Counted from the first letter of the stretch, positions 32,992 to 42,091 are shown. The stretch: DNA of 64,000 nt from Lapillicoccus jejuensis (GCF_006715055.1 NZ_VFMN01000001.1:1426001-1490000), one strand, 5' to 3'. Translations and numbers: made by a program. Notes: generated by a model from the sequence alone, not told the origin.

Positions 32992-34451
32992 ACACGCCGC
33001 TGCGCCGGATCTCGCGCTTCGTCGCGCTGCTCTTCGCCGCCCTGCTCGTCTCCTCGACGGTCATCCAGTTCGTCCAGGCCCCCTCGATCGACGCGCGCCC
33101 GGGCAACACCCGCACCACCCTCGACAGCTACTCGCGCGACCGCGGCAGCATCATCGTCGGTGACACCCCGATCGCCCGCAGCGTCGCGACGCCGCGCGAC
33201 CAGATCGCCTACCAGCGCACCTACCCCGACGCGAAGCTCTACTCGCAGGTCACCGGTTACTTCTCGGTGGTGTACGGCGCCGGCGGCGGCCTCGAGGGGT
33301 CGGCCGACGACCTGCTCGCCGGCACCGCCGACCAGCTCTTCTACCGTCGCGTCACCGACGTCCTCACGGGGCGCCAGGTCAGCGGCGCGAGCCTGCGCCT
33401 CACCATCGACGCCAAGGCGCAGGAGGCCGCCGACCAGGCGCTGGGCGACCAGCGCGGCGCCGTCGTCGCGCTGGACCCGCGCACCGGCGCCATCCTCGCG
33501 ATGGTCTCCCACCCGCAGTACGACCCCAACCAGCTCGCCAGCCACGACGGGGGCACCCAGCAGAAGGCGTGGACGCAGGACAACTCGGCGGCGTCGTACC
33601 AGCCGATCGTCAACCGCGCGATCGGCGGCAACCTCTACCCGCCGGGCTCGGTCTTCAAGATCGTCACCGCGGCCGCCGCCCTCGAGAACGGCGTCGTCAC
33701 CCCGCAGACCCAGATCCCCGCGCCCGCCCGCCTCGACCTCCCGCAGACCAGCGTCGGGCTGCCCAACGAGAACGGCCAGGCCTGCGGCGCGAACGACCGC
33801 ACGACCCTCCAGCACGCCCTCGAGATCTCGTGCAACACGGCGATGGGCTACCTCGGGATGCAGCTGGGCGCGGACCGGCTGGGCGCCGAGGCCGAGAAGT
33901 TCGGCTTCGGCCAGACCCTGCGGGTGCCCACCCGGGTCTCGCCGAGCGCCTTCCCGACCGACCTCGACCAGGCCCAGACCGCCCGTGCCGCCATCGGCCA
34001 GGAGAGCGTGCGCGTCACGCCGCTGCAGGTCGCCATGGTCGCCGCGGCGGTGGCGAACAAGGGCGTCGTCATGAAGCCCTACCTGGTCCAGGACGTGCTC
34101 GCCTCGGACCTGTCGACGATCGACGAGGCGCAGCCGGAGCAGCTCGGGCAGGCGATGTCCGAGCAGACGGCCGCCACCCTGACCCAGATGCTCATCGGCG
34201 TCGTGCAGCAGGGCACGGGCACGCCCGCCCAGATCCCCGGCGTGCAGGTGGCCGGCAAGACGGGTACGGCGGAGCAGGGCAACGGCAAGCCCCCGCACGC
34301 GTGGTTCACCGCGTTCGCTCCCGCGAACGACCCCAAGGTGGCCGTGGCCGTGGTGGTGGAGGACGGCGGCAACGCCGGCAGCGAGGCGGCAGGCGGGCGC
34401 AACGCCGGCCCGGTCGCGAAGGCAGTGATAGAGGCGGTGCTCAACCGATGA
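32988..34451 (+). CDS. pbpA: PbpA, class B penicillin-binding protein (transpeptidase)
   Basis: A 487-residue single-pass membrane transpeptidase that cross-links peptidoglycan with RodA. The N-terminal anchor is VALLFAALLVSSTVIQFV. A dimerisation domain follows, then the transpeptidase domain: nucleophile Ser221 and Lys224 in PPGSVFKI, SCN motif at about 281-283 (SCNTAMG), and KTGTA near 425. Length matches mycobacterial PbpA. Start and stop overlap rodA and pknA (ATGA at both ends), indicating tight translational coupling. Confidence 0.95.
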   Translation: MNTPLRRISRFVALLFAALLVSSTVIQFVQAPSIDARPGNTRTTLDSYSRDRGSIIVGDTPIARSVATPRDQIAYQRTYPDAKLYSQVTGYFSVVYGAGGGLEGSADDLLAGTADQLFYRRVTDVLTGRQVSGASLRLTIDAKAQEAADQALGDQRGAVVALDPRTGAILAMVSHPQYDPNQLASHDGGTQQKAWTQDNSAASYQPIVNRAIGGNLYPPGSVFKIVTAAAALENGVVTPQTQIPAPARLDLPQTSVGLPNENGQACGANDRTTLQHALEISCNTAMGYLGMQLGADRLGAEAEKFGFGQTLRVPTRVSPSAFPTDLDQAQTARAAIGQESVRVTPLQVAMVAAAVANKGVVMKPYLVQDVLASDLSTIDEAQPEQLGQAMSEQTAATLTQMLIGVVQQGTGTPAQIPGVQVAGKTGTAEQGNGKPPHAWFTAFAPANDPKVAVAVVVEDGGNAGSEAAGGRNAGPVAKAVIEAVLNR

Positions 34452-36073
34452 ACCCCAGTCCCGGTCTGACCCTCGGGTCGCGCTACACCCTCACCGAGCG
34501 GATCGCCGCCGGGGGCATGGGGGAGGTGTGGAAGGCCCGCGACTCGCGCCTGGAGCGAGAGGTCGCCGTCAAGGTGATGCGTCCGTCGGCGGCCGACGAG
34601 CAGGAGTTCGTCGACCGCTTCCGCGACGAGGCCCGGCACACCGCGGCGCTGTCGCACCCCAACATCGCCACGGTCTACGACTACGGCGAGGACGACGGCA
34701 ACGCCTTCCTCGTCATGGAGCTGGTGGACGGGCTGCCGCTGAGCAAGCTCATCGCGCGCGGGGCGATGCACCCCGACCGGGCCCGCTCGATCATGGGCCA
34801 GGCCGCGCTGGCGCTGGCCGCCGCCCACGACCAGGGCGTCGTGCACCGCGACGTCAAGCCGGCCAACATCCTCGTCACCCCCGAGGGCCGGGTGAAGCTC
34901 ACCGACTTCGGCATCGCGAGCGCCGGCGACGGCTCGACGCACACCAAGACCGGCGAGGTCCTCGGCACGCCGCACTACCTCGCGCCGGAGCAGGCGACGG
35001 GCAAGGGCGCGACGGGCGCGAGCGACCTCTACGCGCTCGGCATCGTCGCGCACGAGATGCTCACCGGCCGCAAGCCGTTCGAGGGCACCTCGGCCGTGGC
35101 CACGGCCCTCATGCAGGTCAACGACCCTCCGCCTCCGCTGCCGCCGGGCACCCCGCCCGACCTGCTCGCGGCGATCGACCGCTGCCTCGACAAGGACCCG
35201 GCCGGCAGGCCGGAGTCCGCCGCGGCCCTCGCCGCCTCGCTCGGCGTCGCCGTCGGCGGCTTCGCCGACGCGGGCCCGGCGACCGCCGTCATCCACACCG
35301 GCTGGACCGACCCGGAGGGCACGGCCGTCGTCCCCGGGCCGGCCCCCGCCTCGGGCACCACCGTGCTGCCCGCCGGGGCCGCGGCCGCCGGCGGCGCCGC
35401 CCTCGGGTACGGCGCGGGCTACGCCGCCCGCTCGCCCCAGGACTCCCTCTTCGCGCAGGAGGGGTTCGCGGGCGGCGACGTCCCGACGAGCCGCGCCGTG
35501 CGCCAGGACCCGGAGGAGCCGCGGCGCTCGCGGGCCTGGCTGTGGGTCATCCCGGTCGTCGTGGCCGTCGCGGCCATCGCGTTCCTCGTCTGGGAGTTCA
35601 ACCGCACGAGCACCCCGACGCCGACCGCGACGTCGACCGCGCCCGCGGTGACGCAGACGAGCACCGCACCCCCGTCGACCACCTCGACGACGAGCACGAC
35701 GACGACCACGAGCACCACGACCACCGCGACGACCGCCTCGCCGCCCCCCACCGCGGCCGTCATCGACGCGGGGAAGTACGTCGGCAAACCGGAGCAGGAC
35801 GTCGTCGCCGCGCTCAACCAGCTCGGCTTCACCAACGTGCGCACCGACAACCGGGTGCCGAGCGACACCGCGGCCGGGACGGTCATCGACATCCAGCCCC
35901 GCGGCAACGTCGCCTTCAACAACCCCGTCCAGCTGACCATCTCCAGCGGTCCGGCCCCGACCAGCACGACGACGACGACGACGTCGGCGCCGACCACGAC
36001 CGCGACGACTCCGCCACCGAGCGGGGCCGCCCCCGCCGCGGCGCAGACCACGGCCACGTCGACGGCGGGCTGA
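34448..36073 (+). CDS. pknA: PknA-like Ser/Thr kinase with one PASTA-like extracellular domain
   Basis: A 541-residue transmembrane kinase in the pknA position. The kinase domain (about 10-270) is complete: GGMGEVW, VAVKVM, HRDVKPANIL, DFGIAS, APEQ. A juxtamembrane linker and one helix (LWVIPVVVAVAAIAFLVW, about 368-385) follow. Outside the cell a Thr/Ser/Pro-rich spacer leads to about 60 residues (YVGKPEQDVVAALNQLGF to VQLTISSG) that read as a single PASTA domain, then a second low-complexity tail. Mycobacterial PknA lacks PASTA domains, so this form may sense muropeptides directly. Confidence 0.92.
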   Translation: MNPSPGLTLGSRYTLTERIAAGGMGEVWKARDSRLEREVAVKVMRPSAADEQEFVDRFRDEARHTAALSHPNIATVYDYGEDDGNAFLVMELVDGLPLSKLIARGAMHPDRARSIMGQAALALAAAHDQGVVHRDVKPANILVTPEGRVKLTDFGIASAGDGSTHTKTGEVLGTPHYLAPEQATGKGATGASDLYALGIVAHEMLTGRKPFEGTSAVATALMQVNDPPPPLPPGTPPDLLAAIDRCLDKDPAGRPESAAALAASLGVAVGGFADAGPATAVIHTGWTDPEGTAVVPGPAPASGTTVLPAGAAAAGGAALGYGAGYAARSPQDSLFAQEGFAGGDVPTSRAVRQDPEEPRRSRAWLWVIPVVVAVAAIAFLVWEFNRTSTPTPTATSTAPAVTQTSTAPPSTTSTTSTTTTTSTTTTATTASPPPTAAVIDAGKYVGKPEQDVVAALNQLGFTNVRTDNRVPSDTAAGTVIDIQPRGNVAFNNPVQLTISSGPAPTSTTTTTTSAPTTTATTPPPSGAAPAAAQTTATSTAG

Positions 36074-36128
36074 CGGGGCCGGAGCGGGCCGTGGACGGGC
36101 GTCGCCGCAGCCGGGCGGGAGGGTGCCG

Positions 36129-38039
36129 ATGAGCACCCCCCGCCTGCTGGGCGGACGCTACGAGGTCCACGAGCTGATCGGCCGCGGCGGGATGGCGCAG
36201 GTCCACCGGGGCGTCGACACCCGGCTCGAGCGGCCCGTCGCCGTCAAGGTGCTGCGTTCCGACCTCGCTCGCGACCCGACCTTCCTGGCCCGTTTCCGCC
36301 GCGAGGCGCAGGCCGCCGCAGGCCTCAACCACCCGGCCGTCGTGGCGATCTACGACTCCGGCGAGGACGTGGACGAGGCGCTCGGGGTGCTCGACGCGTC
36401 GGTGGTGCCCTACATCGTCATGGAGGTCGTCGAGGGCGAGACGCTGCGCGAGCGGCTGCGGCGGACCGGTCCGCTCGAGCCGGCCGAGGCGGCCCGGGTC
36501 ACCGAGGGGGTGCTGTCCGCGCTGGCGGCGGCGCACCGCAGCGGCATCGTCCACCGCGACGTCAAGCCGGCCAACGTCATGCTCACCGACGGGGGCCAGG
36601 TCAAGGTCATGGACTTCGGCATCGCCCGGGCCCTGGCCGACTCGGCGGCGACGATGACCCAGACCCAGGCCGTCGTCGGGACGGCGCAGTACCTCTCGCC
36701 CGAGCAGGCGCAGGGCCAGCACGTCGACGCGCGCAGCGACCTGTACTCGACCGGGTGCCTGCTCTACGAGCTGCTCACCGGACGACCGCCGTTCCGCGGC
36801 GACTCCCCGGTGGCCGTCGCGTTCCAGCACGTCACCGAGCCGCCGCAGCCCCCGTCGACCCACCGGGCGGGCATCGATCGCCCCTTCGACGAGGTGACGG
36901 TGCACGCGCTGGCCAAGGACCGCGAGCGCCGCTACCCCTCCGCCGAGCAGTTCCGGGCCGACCTCGTCGCCGCCCGCACCGGACGACCCGTGAGCGAGGC
37001 CGCCACCCGGTCGCTGTCGGCCGCGGCCCCTGGCACCCGTCCGACCCCCGGCACGACGGACGTCGCGACGGCGGTCGTGCGCCCGGTCCACCACGGGGGA
37101 GCGCCGGGCGCCGACCCGTACGGGGCCCGCCCCGCCCCGGGTCCGGGTGCACCTGCCGGGGACACGGCGCTGCTCGACCGGGACCGGGTCGTGGGCCGCC
37201 GCGAGCCCGACCGGCCGCGCCGGCGCCGCTCCGGGACGGCGGTCGTGCTCACCCTCGTGGCGGTGCTCGCGCTGGTCGTCGGCCTCGTCGCGGCCCGCGA
37301 GCTGCTCGGCCCCGGCGGGTCGGTCACCGTCCCGACCGTGGCCGGGCTCGAGATCGGCCCGGCGCAGGCCGCCGTCACGGCCCGCGGTCTGCTCGTCCAG
37401 GTCGCCGAGGTCACCGACCCGTCGGTCGCGCCGGGACGGGTCGTCCGGTCGGCGCCGGGGGCCGGGACGTCGGTGCCGAGCGGCTCGAGCGTGCGGCTCG
37501 ACGTCTCGACCGGACCCGGGCAGGTGGCCGTGCCCCAGGTCGCGGGTCGCACCCAGGAGGAGGCGACGAGCGCCCTCGCGGCGGTCGGGCTGAGCGTCAC
37601 GACGATCCGGCAGGTCGACGTCGCCGACCAGCCCGCCGGCCGCGTCGTCGCCACCGAGCCGTCCGTCGGCAGCGTCGTCGCCCCCACCCAGGGCATCACC
37701 CTCGACGTCGCGACCGGGAAGGTCCCGGTGCCCGACGTCGTCGGGCGCCACTACTCGGTGGCGCAGTCGACCCTCGGGCAGCAGGGGCTGAAGGTCGTCG
37801 TGCAGGAGGTCGACAGCGACCAGCTCGAGGGGACGGTGCTGTCCCAGGACCCGCCCGCCTCGAGCGTCGTCGACGTCGGGTCGAGGGTGACGCTGCGGAT
37901 CGCGCGGCGGCAGGCCGCGACGCCCACCCCCACCCCGACGGCGACGCCCACCGCCACCTCGGCCCCCACCCCGACGCCCAGCGCCACCCCGACGCCCACG
38001 CCCACGCCGGACCCGACGAGGACCAAGCGCAGGCCCTGA
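36129..38039 (+). CDS. pknB: PknB, PASTA-domain Ser/Thr kinase
   Basis: A 636-residue receptor kinase controlling growth and division. The kinase domain (about 10-275) has GRGGMAQVHRG, VAVKVLR, HRDVKPANVML, DFGIARAL with a Thr-rich activation loop, and SPEQ. One transmembrane helix (TAVVLTLVAVLALVVGLVAA) lies near 372-391. Three PASTA repeats follow, each starting VTVPTVAG, VAVPQVAG or VPVPDVVG; mycobacterial PknB has four. The tail is Thr/Pro-rich. ATG 36129 is chosen over GTG 36123 since GGGAGGG ends 7 bp before it. Its stop is 3 bp from the stop of the convergent amidotransferase gene. Confidence 0.95.
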   Translation: MSTPRLLGGRYEVHELIGRGGMAQVHRGVDTRLERPVAVKVLRSDLARDPTFLARFRREAQAAAGLNHPAVVAIYDSGEDVDEALGVLDASVVPYIVMEVVEGETLRERLRRTGPLEPAEAARVTEGVLSALAAAHRSGIVHRDVKPANVMLTDGGQVKVMDFGIARALADSAATMTQTQAVVGTAQYLSPEQAQGQHVDARSDLYSTGCLLYELLTGRPPFRGDSPVAVAFQHVTEPPQPPSTHRAGIDRPFDEVTVHALAKDRERRYPSAEQFRADLVAARTGRPVSEAATRSLSAAAPGTRPTPGTTDVATAVVRPVHHGGAPGADPYGARPAPGPGAPAGDTALLDRDRVVGRREPDRPRRRRSGTAVVLTLVAVLALVVGLVAARELLGPGGSVTVPTVAGLEIGPAQAAVTARGLLVQVAEVTDPSVAPGRVVRSAPGAGTSVPSGSSVRLDVSTGPGQVAVPQVAGRTQEEATSALAAVGLSVTTIRQVDVADQPAGRVVATEPSVGSVVAPTQGITLDVATGKVPVPDVVGRHYSVAQSTLGQQGLKVVVQEVDSDQLEGTVLSQDPPASSVVDVGSRVTLRIARRQAATPTPTPTATPTATSAPTPTPSATPTPTPTPDPTRTKRRP

Positions 38040-38042
38040 CGG

Positions 38043-38717
38043 TCAGCCGGCGACGAGCCGGGCCACCGCCTCGGCGTCGTGGACCAGGGGGCTGAGCCCC
38101 TCGGCGCGCCGTACGGCGTCGGTGACCCCGCACACCTGCAGCCAGTTGGCGAGCAGCCGGTGCCCGCCCTGGGTGAGGACGCTCTCCGGGTGGAACTGCA
38201 CGCCGTGCAGCGGCAGGCTCGCGTGCCGGACGGCCATGACGATGCCGGTGTCGGTGCGACCCGTGGCGAGCAGCTCGGCGGGCAGCGTCGGGGGGTCGAT
38301 GGTCAGCGAGTGGTAGCGCGTCGCCGTGAACGGCGTCGGCAGCCCGGCGAGGATCCCGGTGCCGTCGTGGTGGACCTGGGAGGTCTTGCCGTGCAGCAGC
38401 TCCGGGGCCCGGCCGACGGTCGCCCCCATGACGACGCCGAGGGCCTGGTGCCCGAGGCAGACTCCGAGCATCGGCTGCTCGCGCTCCGCGCAGGCCTCGA
38501 TCATCGCCATCGAGACCCCGGCCCCCTCGGGGGTGCCGGGCCCGGGCGAGACGAGGACGCCGTCGTACCCCTCGCCGTCGGCGGCGGACAGGGCGTCGTT
38601 GCGCACGACGTCGCACTCGGCGCCGAGCTGCTGCAGGTAGCCGACGATGGTGAACACGAAGCTGTCGTAGTTGTCGACGACGAGGATCCGCGGCGCGGTG
38701 GTGACGGGCTCGCTCAC
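38043..38717 (-). CDS. trpG: Glutamine amidotransferase subunit of anthranilate/aminodeoxychorismate synthase
   Basis: A 224-residue class I amidotransferase that gives ammonia from glutamine to chorismate in tryptophan or folate synthesis. The catalytic triad is present: Cys in LGVCLGHQALG (about residue 90) and His/Glu in VQFHPESV (about 190). DNYDSFVFT and SPGPGTPEGAG are also conserved. It corresponds to the gene beside pknB in mycobacteria (called trpG or pabA there). No partner synthase is nearby, so trpG versus pabA cannot be decided. The GTG start overlaps the stop of the upstream membrane-protein gene. Confidence 0.9.
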   Translation of the reverse strand: MSEPVTTAPRILVVDNYDSFVFTIVGYLQQLGAECDVVRNDALSAADGEGYDGVLVSPGPGTPEGAGVSMAMIEACAEREQPMLGVCLGHQALGVVMGATVGRAPELLHGKTSQVHHDGTGILAGLPTPFTATRYHSLTIDPPTLPAELLATGRTDTGIVMAVRHASLPLHGVQFHPESVLTQGGHRLLANWLQVCGVTDAVRRAEGLSPLVHDAEAVARLVAG

Positions 38718-38929
38718 GGTGCTCCTGGGCTGGTCGTGCCGGTGGTGGTGCCGGTGGTGGTGCTGCTGCTGGGCGGGTCGATCGTCACCTGGCCGCCGGG
38801 CAGGTGCGGGGCGAGCGCGGGGAAGACCCACAGGAAGAGTACGGCGACCACCAGGAGCGCCAGGACGAGGCACTGGGCCGACTTGGCCCGGCGGCCACCG
38901 GGGAGCCGGCGCCACAGCGCGGCGTACAC
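38714..38929 (-). CDS. Small single-pass membrane protein between sortase and amidotransferase genes
   Basis: A 71-residue protein with one helix (CLVLALLVVAVLFLWVFPAL, about 20-39) after a basic N-terminus, and a Thr/Ser/Gly-rich exterior tail. The GTG at 38929 lies 1 bp after the sortase stop, and its stop overlaps the next start (GTGA). Coupling on both sides supports a real gene. A small protein at this place is common in actinobacteria; its function is unknown. Confidence 0.7.
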   Translation of the reverse strand: MYAALWRRLPGGRRAKSAQCLVLALLVVAVLFLWVFPALAPHLPGGQVTIDPPSSSTTTGTTTGTTSPGAP

Positions 38930-38930
38930 C

Positions 38931-39683
38931 TCAGGCCGCCGTACGGGGATCGGCGAGCAGGCCGGACGGCAGGCCCTCGCCGCGCGGGACCATCCGCTCG
39001 AAGCGGGAGAACACGACGTAGCGCATCGACGAGCCGTAGCGCGGGTTGCACGAGGTGAGGGTGAACCAGCGCTCGCTCGGCTGCTCACCCGGCCGCTCGG
39101 GCACCGGGTCGAGCACGTCGACGGCGGTGGGGGCGACGATCTCGCTGCGGACGGCGCGGTAGACGTACCACCCCGCGCGGGTCTCGATGACGAGCACGTC
39201 GCCCGGGCGGATCGCGTCGATGTCGATGAGCGGGTTGCCGTGGCCGGCCCGGTGCCCGGCGATCGCGAGATTGCCGACCTCGCCCGGCAGCGCGGTCCCC
39301 GGGTAGTGACCGAGGCCGTCGGCGAGGACGTCGAGCCCGACGCCCTCGAGGACGGGCTTGGCCCAGGTCGGGCCGCCGAGGCGGGGGACGCGCAGCACCC
39401 CCCAGGCCCGGCCGGTGGCCAGGTCGGTGGGGGTCGGTGCGGAGGGCGCGGTGCCGCCCGGGGTGCTCCCGGGGGCGGCGGCGAAACCGCGCTCGAGCGC
39501 CTGGACGGTCCCGGCCTGGGCCCGGCCGTCGACGACCGCGGTGAACGCCAGCTGCCACACGACGAAGAGCAGGACGACGACGCCCGCGGTGAGCAGCAGC
39601 TCGCCCGCCACCCCGGCGACGACGAGGGCGGGGGACGGGCGGGGTCGCTCCGGTGGGGCGGCCGGGTCCGGTGGGGCGGTCAT
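38931..39683 (-). CDS. Class E sortase
   Basis: A 250-residue membrane-anchored transpeptidase that attaches surface proteins to the cell wall; class E enzymes favour LAxTG-type motifs. It has an N-terminal helix (LVVAGVAGELLLTAGVVVLLFVVWQLAF), then the sortase barrel. Catalytic His is in AGHRAGHG, Cys in FTLTSCNPRYG and Arg in SSMRYVVF. The start ATG at 39683 overlaps the upstream DUF881 stop. No LAxTG substrate was noticed in this window. Confidence 0.92.
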   Translation of the reverse strand: MTAPPDPAAPPERPRPSPALVVAGVAGELLLTAGVVVLLFVVWQLAFTAVVDGRAQAGTVQALERGFAAAPGSTPGGTAPSAPTPTDLATGRAWGVLRVPRLGGPTWAKPVLEGVGLDVLADGLGHYPGTALPGEVGNLAIAGHRAGHGNPLIDIDAIRPGDVLVIETRAGWYVYRAVRSEIVAPTAVDVLDPVPERPGEQPSERWFTLTSCNPRYGSSMRYVVFSRFERMVPRGEGLPSGLLADPRTAA

Positions 39684-40468
39684 CGCCCGACCGAGGCCTC
39701 GCTCCGCGGCACGGTGAGAGCGTAGGCCGGGAACGTCGCGTCCTGGGAGTCGGTGACGGTGTAGCCGAGCCCGACCGCGGCGACCCACTCGCGGTAGACC
39801 ATGACCGCCGGGTCGCGGTCGAGCGACGCGCGCAGCGCGTCGACCGGGCCGATGGCCGAGATGACGTACGGCGGCGAGTAGACCCGGCCGGCGAGGATGA
39901 GCGTGTTGCCGACGCACCGGACGGCGGTCGTCGCCGCGACCCGTTGGCCCTGGATGGTCATCGCCTCCGCACCGCCGCGCCACAGCGCGTTGACGACGCC
40001 CTGGACGTCCTGCTGGTGGACGACGATGTCGTCCGGCCCGTACGGCGCCGGCAGCGAGTCCGCCGTGCGGTGCGCGTCGTCGAGGGTGACGGTGAGGGCC
40101 GGACCGTGGACCGCGGTGGCCGCCGCCTGCGGCGCGGCGGCCGACGCCGCGGCGGTGAGCTCGCGGACCTGCGCGGAGCCGGGCGCGGCGGCGGCGGTCA
40201 GCCGGTCCACCTCGGCCTGCGCCGCGGCCACCTGTTCCTGGCGCTGCTCGACCTGGCGGCTGGCCTGCCGCACCAGCCCGGGCAGGTCCTGGCCGGTCGA
40301 GCGCAGCTCGGTGCCGCGAGCGGTCTGGAAGCTCGTCGCGAAGAGGACGCCGGCGCCGGCGGCGACGAGCGGGACGAGGACGCGCCAGGCCGAGGGGCGC
40401 GGACGCCGGGGGCGGCCCGGATCGTGCTGGGGGTTGTCCCCACCCGGCTCGGCCACGGTCACCTCCAT
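39680..40468 (-). CDS. DUF881 family protein
   Basis: A 262-residue membrane-anchored protein of the DUF881 family, usual in actinobacteria near crgA and in division-linked clusters. One N-terminal helix (VLVPLVAAGAGVLFATSF), a coiled-coil segment (RQASRQVEQRQEQVAAAQAEVDRL, shown as one continuous helix about 65-90) and the conserved domain with GPDDIVVHQQDVQGVVNALW and GQRVAATTAVRCVGNTL follow. ATG 40468 or the GTG six bases later could start it. It is divergent from crgA. Confidence 0.88.
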   Translation of the reverse strand: MEVTVAEPGGDNPQHDPGRPRRPRPSAWRVLVPLVAAGAGVLFATSFQTARGTELRSTGQDLPGLVRQASRQVEQRQEQVAAAQAEVDRLTAAAAPGSAQVRELTAAASAAAPQAAATAVHGPALTVTLDDAHRTADSLPAPYGPDDIVVHQQDVQGVVNALWRGGAEAMTIQGQRVAATTAVRCVGNTLILAGRVYSPPYVISAIGPVDALRASLDRDPAVMVYREWVAAVGLGYTVTDSQDATFPAYALTVPRSEASVGR

Positions 40469-40574
40469 CGTCGTCCCTTAGGCTACGGGCATCCGTGCGG
40501 GCCGGCCCGGCTCGCCCCGTCTCCACCCGTGGCGCCGACGACCGTCGACCGCGGGCCGCCCGAAGGAGCCCGAA

Positions 40575-41090
40575 GTGCCCGAGTCCACCGGCCGCCCCAC
40601 GTCCGACGGGTCGAACGGGTCCGACGTCACGGGCGCCGAGGAGCTCGAGGCCACCGGGTCCACCGGGTCCACCGGGTCCACCGAGATCACGGAGACCACG
40701 GAGACCGGCTCGACGACCGCCCCGGACGCCGCGGCGACTCCCGCGAGCGCTCCGGAGAGCGCGTCGAAGAGCGCCCCGAAGAGCGCCCCGAAGAGCGCCC
40801 CGAAGAGCGCGCGGGCCACCGGGCCCGTCGTGCCGCCCAAGGCCAAGGCCAAGGCGAAGGTGGCGACCGCCGAGACCCGGGCCGCGACGGCGCGCGCTCG
40901 GGCCGCCGCCCCCAACCCCGAGTGGTGGGTGCCGGTCTTCGTCACCCTGCTGGTCCTGGGGCTGGCCTGGATCGTCGTCTTCTACATCTCGCAGGGGGCC
41001 TGGCCCGTCGCCGCGTTCGGCTACGGGAACCTCCTCGCCGGCTTCGTCCTGCTCATCGCGGGCTTCGCCATGTCGATGCGCTGGCGCTGA
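40575..41090 (+). CDS. crgA: CrgA-like cell division protein with long N-terminal extension
   Basis: CrgA recruits division proteins to the septum in mycobacteria and streptomycetes. The C-terminal 65 residues match: NPEWWVPVFVTLLVLGLAWIVVFYISQG, a second helix (AFGYGNLLAGFVLLIAGFA) and MSMRWR, giving two transmembrane passes. Classical CrgA is 85-95 residues; here 171, because of about 100 residues of low-complexity sequence with GSTGST and SAPK repeats ahead of the helices. No better internal start is evident, and coding bias continues to 40575, so the extension is probably real. Confidence 0.9.
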   Translation: MPESTGRPTSDGSNGSDVTGAEELEATGSTGSTGSTEITETTETGSTTAPDAAATPASAPESASKSAPKSAPKSAPKSARATGPVVPPKAKAKAKVATAETRAATARARAAAPNPEWWVPVFVTLLVLGLAWIVVFYISQGAWPVAAFGYGNLLAGFVLLIAGFAMSMRWR

Positions 41091-41113
41091 TCCTCCCCAG
41101 GGTCCCGCGCCGG

Positions 41114-41194
41114 TCGTCCACAGCCCCCGGCGGTCGTCCCCGAGTTATCCACAGGGATGTCCCCACCCTGGGGAGAATCACACCGGTGTGATTC
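41114..41194. promoter_or_regulatory. DnaA box and 20-bp palindrome between crgA and rhomboid gene
   Basis: TTATCCACA (41145-41153) is a perfect DnaA box, and TCGTCCACA (41114-41122) is one base from the actinobacterial form. GAATCACACC-GGTGTGATTC (41175-41194) is a perfect palindrome at the end of the same 119-bp gap and may terminate the convergent crgA and rhomboid transcripts or bind a dimeric regulator. Confidence 0.5.
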
Positions 41195-41209
41195 CCGGGG
41201 GTGGGCGGC

Positions 41210-42091
41210 TCAGACCAGGCCGGCGGAGGCGTACACGCCGACGTACGCCCCGACGAGGACCAGCCCGAGGCCGGCGAGCGCGGGCCACACCCAGCGTTGC
41301 CGCGCGGCCGGGCGCAGCGCCGTGAGCAGGGCGGCGGCGACGACCCCGGTGACCGCCCCGCCGAGGTGCGCCTGCCAGGCGATGCCGTGCAGGATCAGCG
41401 GCAGCGCCACGTTGAGCATGATGACGAACCCGACGCCCGCGGTGGCCCGGCCCAGGTGCCGGTTGAGGATGACGAGCGCGAGGAAGACGCCGCTGATCGC
41501 GCCCGAGGCCCCGACCGCGGCGGTGTACCAGGCGGCGACCTGCGCCTGGCTCGCGTCGATCCCGGGGGCGGGCGTGAGCAGGAGCAGCCCCAGCGAGCCA
41601 CCGAAGGCGCTCAGCGCGTAGACGGCGACGAAGCGCGCCCGGCCGAGCAACGACTCGACGTACGGGCCGATGAACCACAGGCTGAGCATGTTGGTGCCCA
41701 GGTGCAACAGGTTGACGTGCAGGAACGCGCTGGTGAGCGTGCGCCACGGCTCCGCGGCGCCGTACGCCGGGACGAAGTCGAGCTGCTCGGTGATCGCGGG
41801 GCGCGCGGTCTGCAGGAGGTACCCGAGGACGCACAGGGCGATGATCGTCATCGTCACGAGGGGGCGTCCGTCGGACGCGGCGCGGCCACCGAGCACGGTG
41901 ACGGTCGGGCGGCTCTCGCGGGCCTGCTCCCGGACGCAGTCGACGCACTGGAACCCCACGGCGGCCGGGCGCTGGCACTCCCAGCAGGCCGGGCGGCCGC
42001 AGCGCTGGCACCGGGTGCGGCTCTCGCGGTCCGGGTGGCGCGGGCAGACCGGGACGGTCGTCTCCTGCGGGGGCAGCGGCTGCTGGGTCAT
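41210..42091 (-). CDS. Rhomboid family intramembrane serine protease with N-terminal zinc-binding region
   Basis: A 293-residue polytopic protease that cleaves single-pass membrane proteins. The catalytic Ser is in GASGAISGVFLAL (about residue 200), and the early transmembrane region has FLHVNLLHLGTNMLSLW. The catalytic His is expected in the last helices (GIAWQAHLGGAVTG). The N-terminal 60 residues hold Cys/His pairs (CPRHPDRESRTRCQRCG, CWECQRP, CVDC) forming a B-box-like zinc motif, common in actinobacterial rhomboids. It lies between ppiA and crgA as in mycobacteria. Confidence 0.92.
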   Translation of the reverse strand: MTQQPLPPQETTVPVCPRHPDRESRTRCQRCGRPACWECQRPAAVGFQCVDCVREQARESRPTVTVLGGRAASDGRPLVTMTIIALCVLGYLLQTARPAITEQLDFVPAYGAAEPWRTLTSAFLHVNLLHLGTNMLSLWFIGPYVESLLGRARFVAVYALSAFGGSLGLLLLTPAPGIDASQAQVAAWYTAAVGASGAISGVFLALVILNRHLGRATAGVGFVIMLNVALPLILHGIAWQAHLGGAVTGVVAAALLTALRPAARQRWVWPALAGLGLVLVGAYVGVYASAGLV

